The notes: a model not told the origin generated them from the sequence alone. A stretch of 64,000 nucleotides of DNA from Aliiroseovarius sediminilitoris (GCF_900109955.1 NZ_FOJB01000001.1:2728001-2792000); one strand, 5' to 3'; counted from the first letter of the stretch, positions 43,657-53,240 are shown. Made by a program: numbers and translations.

Positions 43657-45147
43657 ATGCGCCGCCCGGTCTTTCTGGTACTTTTTCTGATCAACGGCCC
43701 GATGGCGATGGCCGAGGGCCACCCCCCTTGGGGCGAGCCGCATTTGACCGCAGTTTCCCGCACCGAGGCCGAAATCAGTCGGATTAAAGCCGCTGTTGCC
43801 ACCGCACAGCATACTCCCTCTCCTTACGAAAACCGCTCTGGCGGTGCAGCCACAGCGATGTCACCCCCGGCACAATCGCCATTTTCGCAACCTTCGTCGG
43901 GGCTGACTGCCGATCAGCTGCTCGATTTCAGGCTGGGCGAGGCGTTGTTTGAAAAACTCTGGGTGCAGGGACCCGCGTCAACCATTTCATCAGACGGGCT
44001 TGGCCCGCTTTACAACGCCCGCGCCTGCTCTGCCTGTCACGTCAATGATGGACGGGGATATCCGCCAACTGACCCCACCGACCCAACCCCCGGCCTCGTC
44101 TTGCGGCTGTCGCAGACCAGCGCGGACGGTTCGAGACAGCCTGATCCCAATTATGGGTTTCAGATCCAGGACCGGGCAATTTCAGGGCATGTGGCAGAAG
44201 GCTCGCTCCGTATCACCTACAACACCCGACCTGTGCCCTTGGCGGACGGATATATCGTTGAATTGCGCGAACCAGATTACATGCTCACCTCGCCAACCTA
44301 TGGCGCACTGGACGATCAGACCATGACTTCCCCCAGAATCGCGTCGCCGATGATCGGGCTGGGACTGTTGGAAGCGATCCCGGAAGCAGACATCCTGGCG
44401 AATGCCGATCCTGATGACAAAGACGGCGACGGCATTTCCGGTCGCCCCAACCGCGTCTGGTCGCGCGAGTTTGATCAATGGATGTTGGGCCGGTTTGGTC
44501 ACAAGGCAGGCAGCCCGACGATACGTCAACAAACCGCCGACGCGGCCAATGGCGATATCGGCCTGTCCAGCGGATTGTTTCCCGCACCGCACGGCGATTG
44601 CTCCGAGCAGCAAGCAGACTGCCGCGCTGCGCGCAATGGCAACTCCGCGTCGCAGCGCAATCAGGAGCTGGGTGACACGGCGTTAGATCTGATGACATTC
44701 TACGCCGCCAATCTTGCAGTTCCGGTGCGCGAAAAAGCAGATGACGAACTGGTTCTCAGCGGGAAGTCTCTGTTTCACAGGTCAGGCTGCGCAGCCTGCC
44801 ACCAGCCTGCGTTTGTGACACATCGCCTGCCGGACAACCCCGCGCGATCCTTTCAGTTGATCTGGCCTTACACCGATCTGCTTCTGCACGATATGGGCGA
44901 CGGGCTGGCGGATCACCGCCCGGAACGGCAAGCGACGGGTCGGGAATGGCGCACGCCGCCCCTGTGGGGTCTTGGCCGCACCGAACAGGTTGGCGGGAAA
45001 AAGAGCTTTCTTCACGATGGGCGCGCGCGTTCGGTGCTGGAAGCCATCATGTGGCACGGAGGAGAGGCGGTGGCGGCCCGCGAAAACGTCCGCCAGTTAA
45101 ATACCGCAGATCGCGCTGCCCTGATCGCGTTTTTGGAGTCGTTATGA
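43657..45147 (+). CDS. Di-heme DUF1111 (thiol oxidoreductase-like) protein
   Basis: The 496-aa exported protein begins with a signal peptide (RRPVFLVLFLINGPMAMAEG). It has two c-type heme motifs, CSACH (residues 124-128) and CAACH (378-382), in a DUF1111 framework (NARACSACHVNDGRG, GRFGHKAG, TPPLWGLGRT, FLHDGRA). Such periplasmic di-heme proteins are encoded with imelysins in iron-regulated clusters and were once called thiol oxidoreductases; the reaction is not established. The ATG follows TAGGAG at 6 nt. The stop overlaps the imelysin start (ATGA). An iron box lies upstream. Confidence 0.87.
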   Translation: MRRPVFLVLFLINGPMAMAEGHPPWGEPHLTAVSRTEAEISRIKAAVATAQHTPSPYENRSGGAATAMSPPAQSPFSQPSSGLTADQLLDFRLGEALFEKLWVQGPASTISSDGLGPLYNARACSACHVNDGRGYPPTDPTDPTPGLVLRLSQTSADGSRQPDPNYGFQIQDRAISGHVAEGSLRITYNTRPVPLADGYIVELREPDYMLTSPTYGALDDQTMTSPRIASPMIGLGLLEAIPEADILANADPDDKDGDGISGRPNRVWSREFDQWMLGRFGHKAGSPTIRQQTADAANGDIGLSSGLFPAPHGDCSEQQADCRAARNGNSASQRNQELGDTALDLMTFYAANLAVPVREKADDELVLSGKSLFHRSGCAACHQPAFVTHRLPDNPARSFQLIWPYTDLLLHDMGDGLADHRPERQATGREWRTPPLWGLGRTEQVGGKKSFLHDGRARSVLEAIMWHGGEAVAARENVRQLNTADRAALIAFLESL

Positions 45148-46172
45148 GAAAATTCGCCACCCTTGTGACCGCCTGCCTGATGCCTGCAATTGTGTGGGCA
45201 GCCGACCCATCCCCGACCATCGACCACGTCGCGTTGACCGGCCGTGTGCTTGCCGTGCTGGAGCGTCAGTTTGGCGCGTTCCGGAACGAAACCGCCACCC
45301 TGTCCGACACCGCGACTGCATTTTGTGACGGGACCACCGATCGAAGCCAGGTTGATGATGCCCTTGCCAGTGCGTGGCGCGCATGGGCCCCGCTGGACGC
45401 CTATCAGTTCGGCCCGATAGAGACGCAAGCTGCGGCACTGACCGTCAATTTCTTTCCGGACAAGAAAAACTTTGTCGGACGTGCCGTGTCGGACCTGCTT
45501 AAGCGTCCCGTGAACGAACAGGCAGACCCCACCGTGATCGGTGCATCCAGCGCCGGCACTCAAGGGTTGCCCGCGCTTGAACGGCTGCTGTTCGATGACA
45601 TGCAGACTTGCCCGGCACTGGTCGGCGTGGCGGGCAACCTGGCCCGGATTGGGACGGCGCTTTATGATGGATGGTTTGCACCCGATGGCTGGGCTGACCT
45701 TGTCAGGGACGCAGGTCCTGACAATCCGGTTTATATATCTCATCAAGAGTTTACCCGCCAAATCTTCACCGCGCTGGACTTTTCGATCCTGCGCCTGCGC
45801 GAACATCGCATCGGGCGGGCGCTTGGCACCTATGACCGCAGCTTCCCCTCACGGGCCGAGGCATGGCGGTCCGGCGTCACAAATGACATCATGGTCGCGC
45901 AGATCGACGGTTTGACCGAGATTGTCGATGATGGATTTGCCGGTGCCGTTTCCGATGCCACACGGGCCGAGATCACTCAGATCGCGCAAGACATTCAAAC
46001 GCGCGTTCAGGCTATCGGCGCACCGCTGTCACAGGCGTTGAGCGACCCGCAGATGCGCATTCGGGTGGAAACCTTGCAAACCAAACTGAACTATTTGCAA
46101 CTTCGGCTTGATCAGCAGATCGGCGAGGTTTTGGGGGTCGACGCCGGGTTCAGCGCCGGCGACGGTGATTGA
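45144..46172 (+). CDS. Imelysin family protein
   Basis: The 342-aa protein has a signal peptide ending VWAADPS and an all-helical imelysin/EfeO-type domain. The GxHxxE motif of classical imelysins appears here as GLPALERLLF, so the Glu is kept but the His is replaced by Pro; this form is common in the paralogue next to DUF1513. Imelysins are periplasmic or outer-membrane proteins linked to iron uptake. The first, His-containing imelysin that usually begins such clusters is not present nearby. Its start overlaps the DUF1111 stop, and DUF1513 follows after one base. Confidence 0.85.
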   Translation: MRKFATLVTACLMPAIVWAADPSPTIDHVALTGRVLAVLERQFGAFRNETATLSDTATAFCDGTTDRSQVDDALASAWRAWAPLDAYQFGPIETQAAALTVNFFPDKKNFVGRAVSDLLKRPVNEQADPTVIGASSAGTQGLPALERLLFDDMQTCPALVGVAGNLARIGTALYDGWFAPDGWADLVRDAGPDNPVYISHQEFTRQIFTALDFSILRLREHRIGRALGTYDRSFPSRAEAWRSGVTNDIMVAQIDGLTEIVDDGFAGAVSDATRAEITQIAQDIQTRVQAIGAPLSQALSDPQMRIRVETLQTKLNYLQLRLDQQIGEVLGVDAGFSAGDGD

Positions 46173-46173
46173 T

Positions 46174-47247
46174 ATGAAACGCCGAAGTTTTCTTGCAGGC
46201 GCGTCTGCCAGTTTTGGACTGGGCAGTCTGACCGCACCTTCATGGGCTGCCGCCGGTGCGCCCGATTTCATCACGGCAGGCAATCGGACCGATAAAACCT
46301 CGTGGCTGGTGGGCCTGACACGCGCGGGCGACGTGGTGTTCCAAATCGCAATTCCCAGCCGGGGCCATGCGGCGGCGGTCAATCCGGAAGCTGCGCAGGC
46401 CGTTGCCTTTGCGCGTCGTCCGGGTCGCTTCGCCGTGGTGATCGACTGCGCCAATGGCCGCGAGATCGCACGGCTGGAAACGCCCGAGGGGCGGCATTTT
46501 TATGGCCACGGGGCCTTTTCGGCGGATGGGAGGACCCTGTTCACCACGGAAAACGATTTTGACGCCCCAGCGGGCGTCCTTGGCATCTGGGACGTGTCCG
46601 ATAGCTATCGCCGCGTGGGCGAAGTGTCGTCTGGCGGCATCGGTCCCCATGAAATCCTGCGACTGCCCGATGGCGGCATTGTCGTCGCCAATGGGGGCAT
46701 CCAGACCCATCCCAACATGGAGCGTGCAAAGCTGAACCTGCCGACGATGCAGACCAATCTGACCTATCTAAACACCGAGGCCAGTATTGTGGATCAGATC
46801 GAACTGACCGGCGCGATGCACCAGAACTCGGTCCGACATATCGCAATTGATGGCGACGGTGGTGTTGTGGCAGCGTTGCAATGGCAGGGTGCACCAACTC
46901 GGAAGGTGCCGCTGGTCATGCGCCACCGAATCGGAACGAGCGTCGAATTCCTGTCTCATCCCGATCAGCATCTGTTGAAAAACTACGCCGGATCCATCGC
47001 CGTCTGTCCGCAAACCGGCGAGATCGCCGTGACCGGACCAAAAGGCAGCACCATTATCTATTTCACCCAAACGGGTCGTTCGGCAGGCAGTGCCGCCCGA
47101 TCGACCGCTTCAGGTGTAGCGCCAGCGCCGGATGGTGGCTTGATGATCACCTGTGATGGCGGCTTGGTTCATCGTGTGGATGGGGCGGAAACATTTGTGC
47201 CTGTCGATCCGGAATGGTCATGGGACAACCATCTGATCGCATTGTGA
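46174..47247 (+). CDS. DUF1513 exported beta-propeller-like protein
   Basis: The 357-aa protein starts with a twin-arginine-type signal (MKRRSFLAGASASFGLGSL). The rest has repeated beta-strand blocks such as GHGAFSADGRTLFTTENDF, GPHEILRLPDGGIVVANGG and HQNSVRHIAIDGDGGVVAA, which look like propeller blades, matching DUF1513. It is found with imelysins and DUF1111 proteins in iron-regulated operons. No enzyme activity is known. It is the last gene of the operon; a strong hairpin terminator follows. Confidence 0.87.
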   Translation: MKRRSFLAGASASFGLGSLTAPSWAAAGAPDFITAGNRTDKTSWLVGLTRAGDVVFQIAIPSRGHAAAVNPEAAQAVAFARRPGRFAVVIDCANGREIARLETPEGRHFYGHGAFSADGRTLFTTENDFDAPAGVLGIWDVSDSYRRVGEVSSGGIGPHEILRLPDGGIVVANGGIQTHPNMERAKLNLPTMQTNLTYLNTEASIVDQIELTGAMHQNSVRHIAIDGDGGVVAALQWQGAPTRKVPLVMRHRIGTSVEFLSHPDQHLLKNYAGSIAVCPQTGEIAVTGPKGSTIIYFTQTGRSAGSAARSTASGVAPAPDGGLMITCDGGLVHRVDGAETFVPVDPEWSWDNHLIAL

Positions 47248-47269
47248 CTGTTTGACCCTGCAAAATGAA

Positions 47270-47298
47270 CAGGCCCCGCAATTGCGGGGCCATTCTTT
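47270..47298. terminator. Hairpin terminator after DUF1513
   Basis: GGCCCCGC and GCGGGGCC (47272-47279 with 47284-47291) form an 8-bp stem around AATT, followed by ATTCTTT. It lies between convergent DUF1513 and the DMGDH-like gene. The T-run is interrupted, and the minus-strand side has TGTTCATTTTG, so it may serve both directions. Confidence 0.8.
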
Positions 47299-47312
47299 GG
47301 ATCTTGCGGCAC

Positions 47313-49817
47313 TCAGCCATCCTTGCGAATGGTTTCGTTCTTCGGGTCATAGGGGCTGTCGACCGCAATCTCGGCATCCCAGAGCTTATCAAACATCTTG
47401 ACCTTCAGCTTGGTGCCGGGAACCGCCAGATCGGGGCGGATATAGCCCATGCCGATGGATTTGCCGAACGCAACCGAATAACCGCCCGAGGTCAGGCGAC
47501 CAACCTTGGTGTCCCCATCGTAGAGCGCCTCGCGACCCCAAGGGTCCGCATCCTCTGGCCCGTCGATCAGAAGCGTGACGCATTTTGAACGGATACCTTT
47601 TGCCAGCATCGCCTCCTTGCCGTGGAAGTCTTTCTCAAGATCAATAAAGCGCGGCAGATCGGCCTCTTGGGGGGTGGCGTCGCGGCCCAGTTCGGTGCCG
47701 AATGCGCGATAGGATTTTTCCTGTCGCAACCAGTTCTGCGCCCGCGCGCCGACCAGCTTCATGCCGTGCTTCTCGCCCGCCGACATCAATAAATCCCACA
47801 GATAGTTCTGCATCTCGATCGGGTGGTGAAGTTCCCAGCCAAGTTCGCCGGTATAGGCCACACGGATCGCGTTCACAGGACACATGCCCAGCTCGATTTT
47901 TCGGGCGGTCAGCCACGGGAAACGCTTGTTGGACAACGCGGTTTTTGGATCGGCGTCCCTGATGACCTCGTTCAGAACGTCGCGCGATTTTGGCCCGGCG
48001 ATGGCGAATACGCCCCACTGGGTGGTGACGTCCTGGATCTCGATATAGCCGAATTCGTCCATCTTATCTTCGGCGGCCTTGCGCATGAAGTCGGCGTCAT
48101 ATTCTGTCCATGCACCGGCCGAGACGAGGTAATAGCTGTCTTCACCATTTCGCACGATGGTGTATTCGGTGCGCGTGGTGCCCGCCGCCGTCAGCGCATA
48201 GGTCAGGTTGATCCGGCCGACCTTGGGCAGCTTGTTGCAGGTGAACCAGTCAAGGAACTGCGTCGCGCCCGGCCCTTTGACAACATGCTTGGTGAACGCA
48301 GTGGCGTCGATCAGCCCAACACCTTCGCGGATCGCCTTGGCTTCTTCGACCGCGTATTGCCACCATCCGCCACGGCGGAAGCTGCGCGCGTCGTGGTCGA
48401 AGTTTTCCGGCGCATCCAGCGGGCCGTAATAGTTCGGGCGCTCCCACCCGTTGACGAACCCAAACTGCGCGCCGCGTGCGGCCTGACGATCATAGGCGGG
48501 CGAGGTGCGCAGGGGTCGGGCCGCCGGGCGCTCTTCGTCGGGGTGGTGCAGGATATAGACGTGGTCGTAGCATTCTTCGTTCTTGCGCGCCGCAAACTCG
48601 GTCGTCATCCAGTTGGATGAATATCGTTTCGGGTCAAGGGCCGCCATGTCGATCTCGGCCTCGCCATCGACCATCATCTGGGCCAGATAGTAACCGGTGC
48701 CGCCCGCTGCGGTGATCCCGAAGCTGAACCCTTCCGCCAGCCACATGTTGCGCAGACCGGGAGCCGGGCCGACAAGCGGATTGCCGTCAGGTGTGTAGCA
48801 GATGGGGCCGTTGAAATCATCTTTCAGCCCGCTTTCCTCGCAGGACGGAATACGGTGGATCATTGCCAGGTATTGTTCTTCGATCCGCTCCAGATCAAGC
48901 GGGAACAGGTCGGCGCGGAAGCTGTCCGGCACACCATATTCAAAACAAGCGGGCGCGTTCTTTTCATAGACACCAAGGATCCAGCCGCCTCGCTCTTCGC
49001 GGACGTAAGATTGCGCGTCGGCGTCGCGGATAACCGGGTGTTCTGCCCCACCCCCGGCACGGTATTTCACCAACTCCGGGTCTTGGTCCATCACGATGAA
49101 CTGGTGTTCAACCGGAATTGCCGGGATCTTGATGCCCAGCTTCCTGGCCGTCGTTTGGGCGTGGTTGCCCGAGGCGGTCACGACATGTTCGGCGGTGATG
49201 ACGATCTGTTCGTCCGAAGGCACAAGGTTGCCGCCCTTTTCCACCATCTTGGTGCAGGTCACTTCCCAATGCGTGCCGTTCCAGTGGAACGCATCCGCCT
49301 GCCATTTGCGTTCAATCGCGACGCCACGCTGGCGCGCACCCTTGGCCATCGCCTGTGTCACGTCCGCAGGGTTAATATAGCCGTCGGTGTTGTGATACAG
49401 CGCGCCTTTCAGGTCGGACGTCTCGATCAACGGCCAGCGGGCTTTAATCTCGTCCGGGGTCAGCCATTCATACGGAACGCCCACTGTCTCGGCGGTCGAG
49501 GCGTAAAGCATGTATTCATCCATACGCTCGTCCGTCTGCGCCATGCGCAGATTGCCAACCACCGCAAAGCCCGCGTTCAGACCGGTTTCTCCCTCAAGCG
49601 TTTTATAGAATTTGACCGAATAGTCGTGAATATGGGTCGTCGCGAAGGACATGTTGAACAGGGGCAGCAAGCCTGCTGCGTGCCATGTGGACCCCGAGGT
49701 CAGTTCATCGCGCTCCAGCAACATCACGTCATCCCAACCCGCTTTCGCAAGGTGATAAGCGATCGACGTGCCGACGGCACCCCCACCGACGACAAGAGCT
49801 TTTACTTGGGTTTTCAT
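47313..49817 (-). CDS. FAD-dependent dimethylglycine/sarcosine dehydrogenase-like protein with GcvT domain
   Basis: The 834-aa protein has an N-terminal DAO-type FAD domain (VVGGGAVGTSIAYHLAKAG). It includes SGSTWHAAGL, whose His matches the residue covalently bound to FAD in dimethylglycine and sarcosine dehydrogenases. The C-terminal half (about residues 430-830) is a GcvT-like folate domain (AYTGELGWELHHP, SGGYSVAFGKSIGMGYI, cited as SVAFGKSIGMGY). Such enzymes demethylate N-methylglycines and pass the C1 unit to tetrahydrofolate, tying in with the gcv operon. Exact substrate is open because roseobacters carry several paralogues. Confidence 0.85.
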   Translation of the reverse strand: MKTQVKALVVGGGAVGTSIAYHLAKAGWDDVMLLERDELTSGSTWHAAGLLPLFNMSFATTHIHDYSVKFYKTLEGETGLNAGFAVVGNLRMAQTDERMDEYMLYASTAETVGVPYEWLTPDEIKARWPLIETSDLKGALYHNTDGYINPADVTQAMAKGARQRGVAIERKWQADAFHWNGTHWEVTCTKMVEKGGNLVPSDEQIVITAEHVVTASGNHAQTTARKLGIKIPAIPVEHQFIVMDQDPELVKYRAGGGAEHPVIRDADAQSYVREERGGWILGVYEKNAPACFEYGVPDSFRADLFPLDLERIEEQYLAMIHRIPSCEESGLKDDFNGPICYTPDGNPLVGPAPGLRNMWLAEGFSFGITAAGGTGYYLAQMMVDGEAEIDMAALDPKRYSSNWMTTEFAARKNEECYDHVYILHHPDEERPAARPLRTSPAYDRQAARGAQFGFVNGWERPNYYGPLDAPENFDHDARSFRRGGWWQYAVEEAKAIREGVGLIDATAFTKHVVKGPGATQFLDWFTCNKLPKVGRINLTYALTAAGTTRTEYTIVRNGEDSYYLVSAGAWTEYDADFMRKAAEDKMDEFGYIEIQDVTTQWGVFAIAGPKSRDVLNEVIRDADPKTALSNKRFPWLTARKIELGMCPVNAIRVAYTGELGWELHHPIEMQNYLWDLLMSAGEKHGMKLVGARAQNWLRQEKSYRAFGTELGRDATPQEADLPRFIDLEKDFHGKEAMLAKGIRSKCVTLLIDGPEDADPWGREALYDGDTKVGRLTSGGYSVAFGKSIGMGYIRPDLAVPGTKLKVKMFDKLWDAEIAVDSPYDPKNETIRKDG

Positions 49818-49926
49818 GGGGCGACTCCCTTGGGGTATTTGCGTTGCATCATAGATGCCCCATGGCCATTCGCCATGCCAAGCCAGCCCGACCTTTGCCT
49901 GCGAGAAAACGACATCAGTGACGGTT

Positions 49927-50595
49927 TCAGCGCCCCAACGCGTCGCCCAGCCGGGTCACAGGCAGAACCGGACCGATCAGCGCGGCCAGATCGGCACGCC
50001 TTGGGTTGGTCGGATCAAACAGCGTCATGCACATGTAATCCTCGACCATCGCCGCCTGCGCCTCGAACCCGTACGAGAGGTAAGCCCCCGCCTCGCGTCC
50101 TGGCCAGTAATAGGGATCACCGGGTCGCAGGCTTTCCGCCCCCGACCGGCCTGGTGAATACCCAGTGCGGTCGCGGTTTTGCCACTGCCAGACATGCACG
50201 AATTCGTGCATCATCAGAAGGGCGTGCGGCATGGGTAGGCTTTTGGGCCAACCTTCAAACATGTCGTCGCGGTAAAGATCACGTTTCAAGAACACCTGAT
50301 TCCACAGAACGAAACCCGCCGGAAACTCGATCTTGCGATCTGGTTGGGGCACCCGGTCGCAGACTCCCTTGGGCAGCTTGCGCGCGTCCTGCTTGGGTGC
50401 ATCCTTTGGCGTCGGCTTGGCTTTCGGCAACGGCAGAACGCCGATACCCGCGCGCACGCGCACCTTGTCGGTATCAAGGCTGTCGCCAAAGACCAGGCGC
50501 GACATCTCGACCTCGGTATCGGACAGATTGCGGGCACAGCCAGCAGTGCCCAACACCACCAAGGCCCCCACAACCAAGATCACACGCGCCTTCAT
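49927..50595 (-). CDS. Lipoprotein with HEFVH zinc motif
   Basis: I do not recognise a named family. The 222-aa product has a lipoprotein signal with lipobox GTAGC (Cys20). A Pro/Lys-rich linker (PLPKAKPTPKDAPKQDARKL) follows, then a domain with MMHEFVHVWQWQNR; HExxH at 130-134 suggests a zincin metalloprotease, and FEAQAAMVEDY about 40 residues later could supply the third ligand. YYWPGREAGAYLSYGFE is a further conserved-looking block. It would sit at a membrane on the periplasmic side. It is a single gene between two unrelated dehydrogenases. Confidence 0.7.
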   Translation of the reverse strand: MKARVILVVGALVVLGTAGCARNLSDTEVEMSRLVFGDSLDTDKVRVRAGIGVLPLPKAKPTPKDAPKQDARKLPKGVCDRVPQPDRKIEFPAGFVLWNQVFLKRDLYRDDMFEGWPKSLPMPHALLMMHEFVHVWQWQNRDRTGYSPGRSGAESLRPGDPYYWPGREAGAYLSYGFEAQAAMVEDYMCMTLFDPTNPRRADLAALIGPVLPVTRLGDALGR

Positions 50596-50609
50596 CGGAA
50601 ACGAAAGCC

Positions 50610-51596
50610 CTACAGCATCCCCGGCACAACCTGATCGGGCGGACGGTGACCATCGGCGAAGGTCTTGATGTTGATCAGCACTTTCTCACCCATCTCGATG
50701 CGTCCTTCGACGGTGGCTGAGCCCATGTGCGGTAGCGCCACGACATTGGGCAGATCGCGCAGGCGGGGGTTGATCTCGTTCCCGTGCTCGTAAACATCCA
50801 GTCCGGCGCCCGCGATCGCGCCCGCCCGCAGCATCCGGGTCAGGGCGTTTTCGTCGATCACTTCGCCGCGCGAGGTATTCACGATCACCGCGTCCGGCTT
50901 CATCAGCTTCAGGCGACGGGCATTCATCAGGTGGAAGGTTGATGGCGTGTGCGGACAGTTGATCGAAATCACGTCCATGCGCGCCACCATCTGGTCAAGG
51001 CTTTCCCAATAGGTCGCTTCCAACTGCTCTTCGATCTTGGCGTGAAGACGCTTTCGGTTGTGGTAATGCACCTGCATCCCGAAGGCGCGCGCGCGCGCGG
51101 CGACGGCCTGACCGATGCGGCCCATACCCAGAATGCCAACGCGGCGGCCCTGAATACGATGGCCGAGCATGGCAGTGGGCGACCAGCCCGCCCATTCACC
51201 CGATGCCATCAGCCGGATCCCTTCCGGGAATCGTCGCGTCACCGCAAGAATCAGGGCAATGGCCATATCTGCGGTGTCATCTGCCGACACGCCAGCCGTG
51301 TTCGAGACCAGAATGCCACGTTGCCGCGCAGAACCCACGTCGATATGGTCCACACCGGCCCCGTAATTGGCGATCAGGCGCAACCTCTCGCCTGCGCCGG
51401 CCAACATGTTCGCGTCGATCTGGTCATTGATTGTCGGGACCAGCACATCGCAGCGTGTCATCGCGTCGGCCAGTTCGGATCGGGTCATCGGTACGTCGTC
51501 ATCCCGAAGCTCGACATCGAAAAGTTCTGTCATCCGGGTCTCTACGACCTCGGGCAACCGTCGCGTGACAACAACACTCAGACGTTCAGCGGCCAT
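50610..51596 (-). CDS. D-2-hydroxyacid dehydrogenase (glyoxylate/hydroxypyruvate reductase type)
   Basis: The 328-aa enzyme has the NAD(P) motif GMGRIGQAVAARA, the catalytic Arg in NTSRGEVIDE, the Glu region DVYEHGNEINP and the His in ALPHMGSAT. It resembles bacterial glyoxylate reductases/D-glycerate dehydrogenases such as the Hyphomicrobium enzyme, which act in serine and C1 metabolism. This is distinct from the GhrA-like paralogue in the mre operon. The start MAAERLSVVVTRR follows AAAGGGAGG; the longer frame is unsupported. The preceding lipoprotein gene is 14 bp downstream on the same strand. Confidence 0.87.
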   Translation of the reverse strand: MAAERLSVVVTRRLPEVVETRMTELFDVELRDDDVPMTRSELADAMTRCDVLVPTINDQIDANMLAGAGERLRLIANYGAGVDHIDVGSARQRGILVSNTAGVSADDTADMAIALILAVTRRFPEGIRLMASGEWAGWSPTAMLGHRIQGRRVGILGMGRIGQAVAARARAFGMQVHYHNRKRLHAKIEEQLEATYWESLDQMVARMDVISINCPHTPSTFHLMNARRLKLMKPDAVIVNTSRGEVIDENALTRMLRAGAIAGAGLDVYEHGNEINPRLRDLPNVVALPHMGSATVEGRIEMGEKVLINIKTFADGHRPPDQVVPGML

Positions 51597-51735
51597 GCCC
51601 GCCCTCCCTTTGGCTTTTCTTTTGCGCGTCTCCCTGACAAAGTGACAAGGAACGAGGCAAGGCACAAGCACCGCCGGAACGCAAACGAAAGAAAATTGCG
51701 CGCGCGTTGGTGTGATACAGGAAATGAGGGTGGAA

Positions 51736-52272
51736 ATGCGGTTTACCAGCAGGTTGGCAGTGGTTGCAATCACCATTGTAGCAACGTTTTGGCATGGGCC
51801 CATAGCAGCGGACAAGATACAGGACCAAGGGCAGGTTGGCCAAAAACGCGGTTCGGTAACCAATCTGCCGATTCCACGGTTTGTTTCGCTTAAGACCTCA
51901 GAAGGTAATGTCCGGCGCGGGCCATCCCTGCGCCATCGCATCGACTGGGTGTTCAAGCATCCCGGGATGCCGCTTGAAATCACCGGCGAGTTTGACAATT
52001 GGCGTCAGGTTCGCGATCGTGATGGCGTGGGCGGATGGATACATTATGCACTTCTGTCTGGCGCACGCACGGCGATTGTCGATGCAGATCTCAGCCCACT
52101 TTACAGCCGCGCAGATGCCGAAAGCCAGATCGATGCTTATCTCGAGGCTGGCGTCATCGCGCGGCTCGAAACCTGCGACCTTGACTGGTGCCGGGTAAAG
52201 GCTGACGGCATCCGGGGTTGGACGCTGAAATCCAACCTGTGGGGGGTGCGCCCGAATGAAGTGATCGAATAG
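51736..52272 (+). CDS. Exported SH3-domain protein
   Basis: The 178-aa protein has a signal peptide (MRFTSRLAVVAITIVATFW...) and bacterial SH3-type segments: EGNVRRGPSLRHRIDWVF, then GEFDNWRQVRDRDGVGGWIH, and a second copy-like region LETCDLDWCRVKADGIRGW. This matches the DUF1058/SH3b-like proteins common in alphaproteobacteria, thought to bind cell-wall peptides. Three starts are possible (51712 GTG, 51724, 51736); the last is best placed behind GAGGG. It is divergent from the hydroxyacid dehydrogenase and 51 bp before the cation transporter. Confidence 0.8.
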   Translation: MRFTSRLAVVAITIVATFWHGPIAADKIQDQGQVGQKRGSVTNLPIPRFVSLKTSEGNVRRGPSLRHRIDWVFKHPGMPLEITGEFDNWRQVRDRDGVGGWIHYALLSGARTAIVDADLSPLYSRADAESQIDAYLEAGVIARLETCDLDWCRVKADGIRGWTLKSNLWGVRPNEVIE

Positions 52273-52323
52273 CACTTCGAACCGCACTTGCGTCCGGCAA
52301 AACCGCTGGGTAAGCCGGAAGTC

Positions 52324-53238
52324 ATGACAGAAAAGCGGATCAGATTGAACCTTTCTGCCGGCATTGCCTCTGCTTCAGTGGCAGTGACGCTGGTGGCGCT
52401 GAAACTGTGGGCGCTGGGTCAAACGCAGTCGCTGTCGGTCGCGGCATCGCTTGCCGACAGCGCGATGGACCTGATGGTGTCGCTGGGTGCCTTGGCTGCA
52501 ATCTGGTATGCGGCGCGCCCAGCCGATGACGACCACGCCTTCGGACACTCTGCCGCCGAAGACCTTGCTGCGCTTGGGCAAAGCCTGTTCATCATAGCAT
52601 CGGCTGGGATCATCACATGGGCCGCCATCGCGCGGCTTTTGTCCGGGGAACCTGCGCCGATCATGGCCCATCAGCAGGGGATCGCCGTCATGGTCTTTTC
52701 AATTGCACTGACCATTGCACTGGTGCTTTGGCAAAGGCGTGTGGCGTCCCAAACAGGGTCGGCTGTCGTCAAAGCGGACAGTCTGCACTACGTGGGAGAC
52801 CTCATCCCCAACATCGGCGCGATTTTGTCCCTTTGGGCTGCGAACCTGTTCGGCATGGAAGCTATCGATAGCGTTGTCGCCATTGGAGCCGCGATCATGC
52901 TGGTTGTCGGTGCCTTGCGCATATTCAAGACCGCGTGGGACGGCTTGATGGACCACGCCGCCGACCCCGATCTGGTAACTGGAGTCGAGGACATCGCCCG
53001 CAGCCATCCTGGGATTCACGGCTTTCACGACCTCAAGACCCGCCGGTCGGGATCGATCACCTTCGTAAACTTGCACATCGAGCTGGACGGCGAACAAAGC
53101 CTGAACGAGGCTCATGCGATCGGGGCGAGCCTGCGCCGGGCGATCTTGCACACCTTTCCTGATACCGACGTGATGATACACAAGGATCCGGTCGGGGTGA
53201 CACCACACCCCGATGATCCGTCACGACAGGATACCTGA
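52324..53238 (+). CDS. Cation diffusion facilitator (FieF-like)
   Basis: The 304-aa transporter has about six membrane helices. The transport-site residues are visible: SLADSAMDLMVSLGAL (DxxxD in TM2), DDDHAFGHSAAEDLAALGQ and KADSLHYVGDLIPNIGA (HxxxD in TM5). The cytoplasmic C-terminal domain includes GIHGFHDLKTRRSGSITFV. FieF-type members export Zn2+, Fe2+ or Cd2+ against protons; the metal is not certain. The ATG follows CCGGAAG. Its stop lies two bases from the stop of the convergent M3 peptidase. Confidence 0.88.
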   Translation: MTEKRIRLNLSAGIASASVAVTLVALKLWALGQTQSLSVAASLADSAMDLMVSLGALAAIWYAARPADDDHAFGHSAAEDLAALGQSLFIIASAGIITWAAIARLLSGEPAPIMAHQQGIAVMVFSIALTIALVLWQRRVASQTGSAVVKADSLHYVGDLIPNIGAILSLWAANLFGMEAIDSVVAIGAAIMLVVGALRIFKTAWDGLMDHAADPDLVTGVEDIARSHPGIHGFHDLKTRRSGSITFVNLHIELDGEQSLNEAHAIGASLRRAILHTFPDTDVMIHKDPVGVTPHPDDPSRQDT

Positions 53239-53240
53239 GG

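Noticed and set aside
48855-50720. 621-codon plus-strand open frame
   Set aside because: It is antisense to the DMGDH-like gene and the lipoprotein gene and has no recognisable domain; such frames are common in high-G+C DNA.
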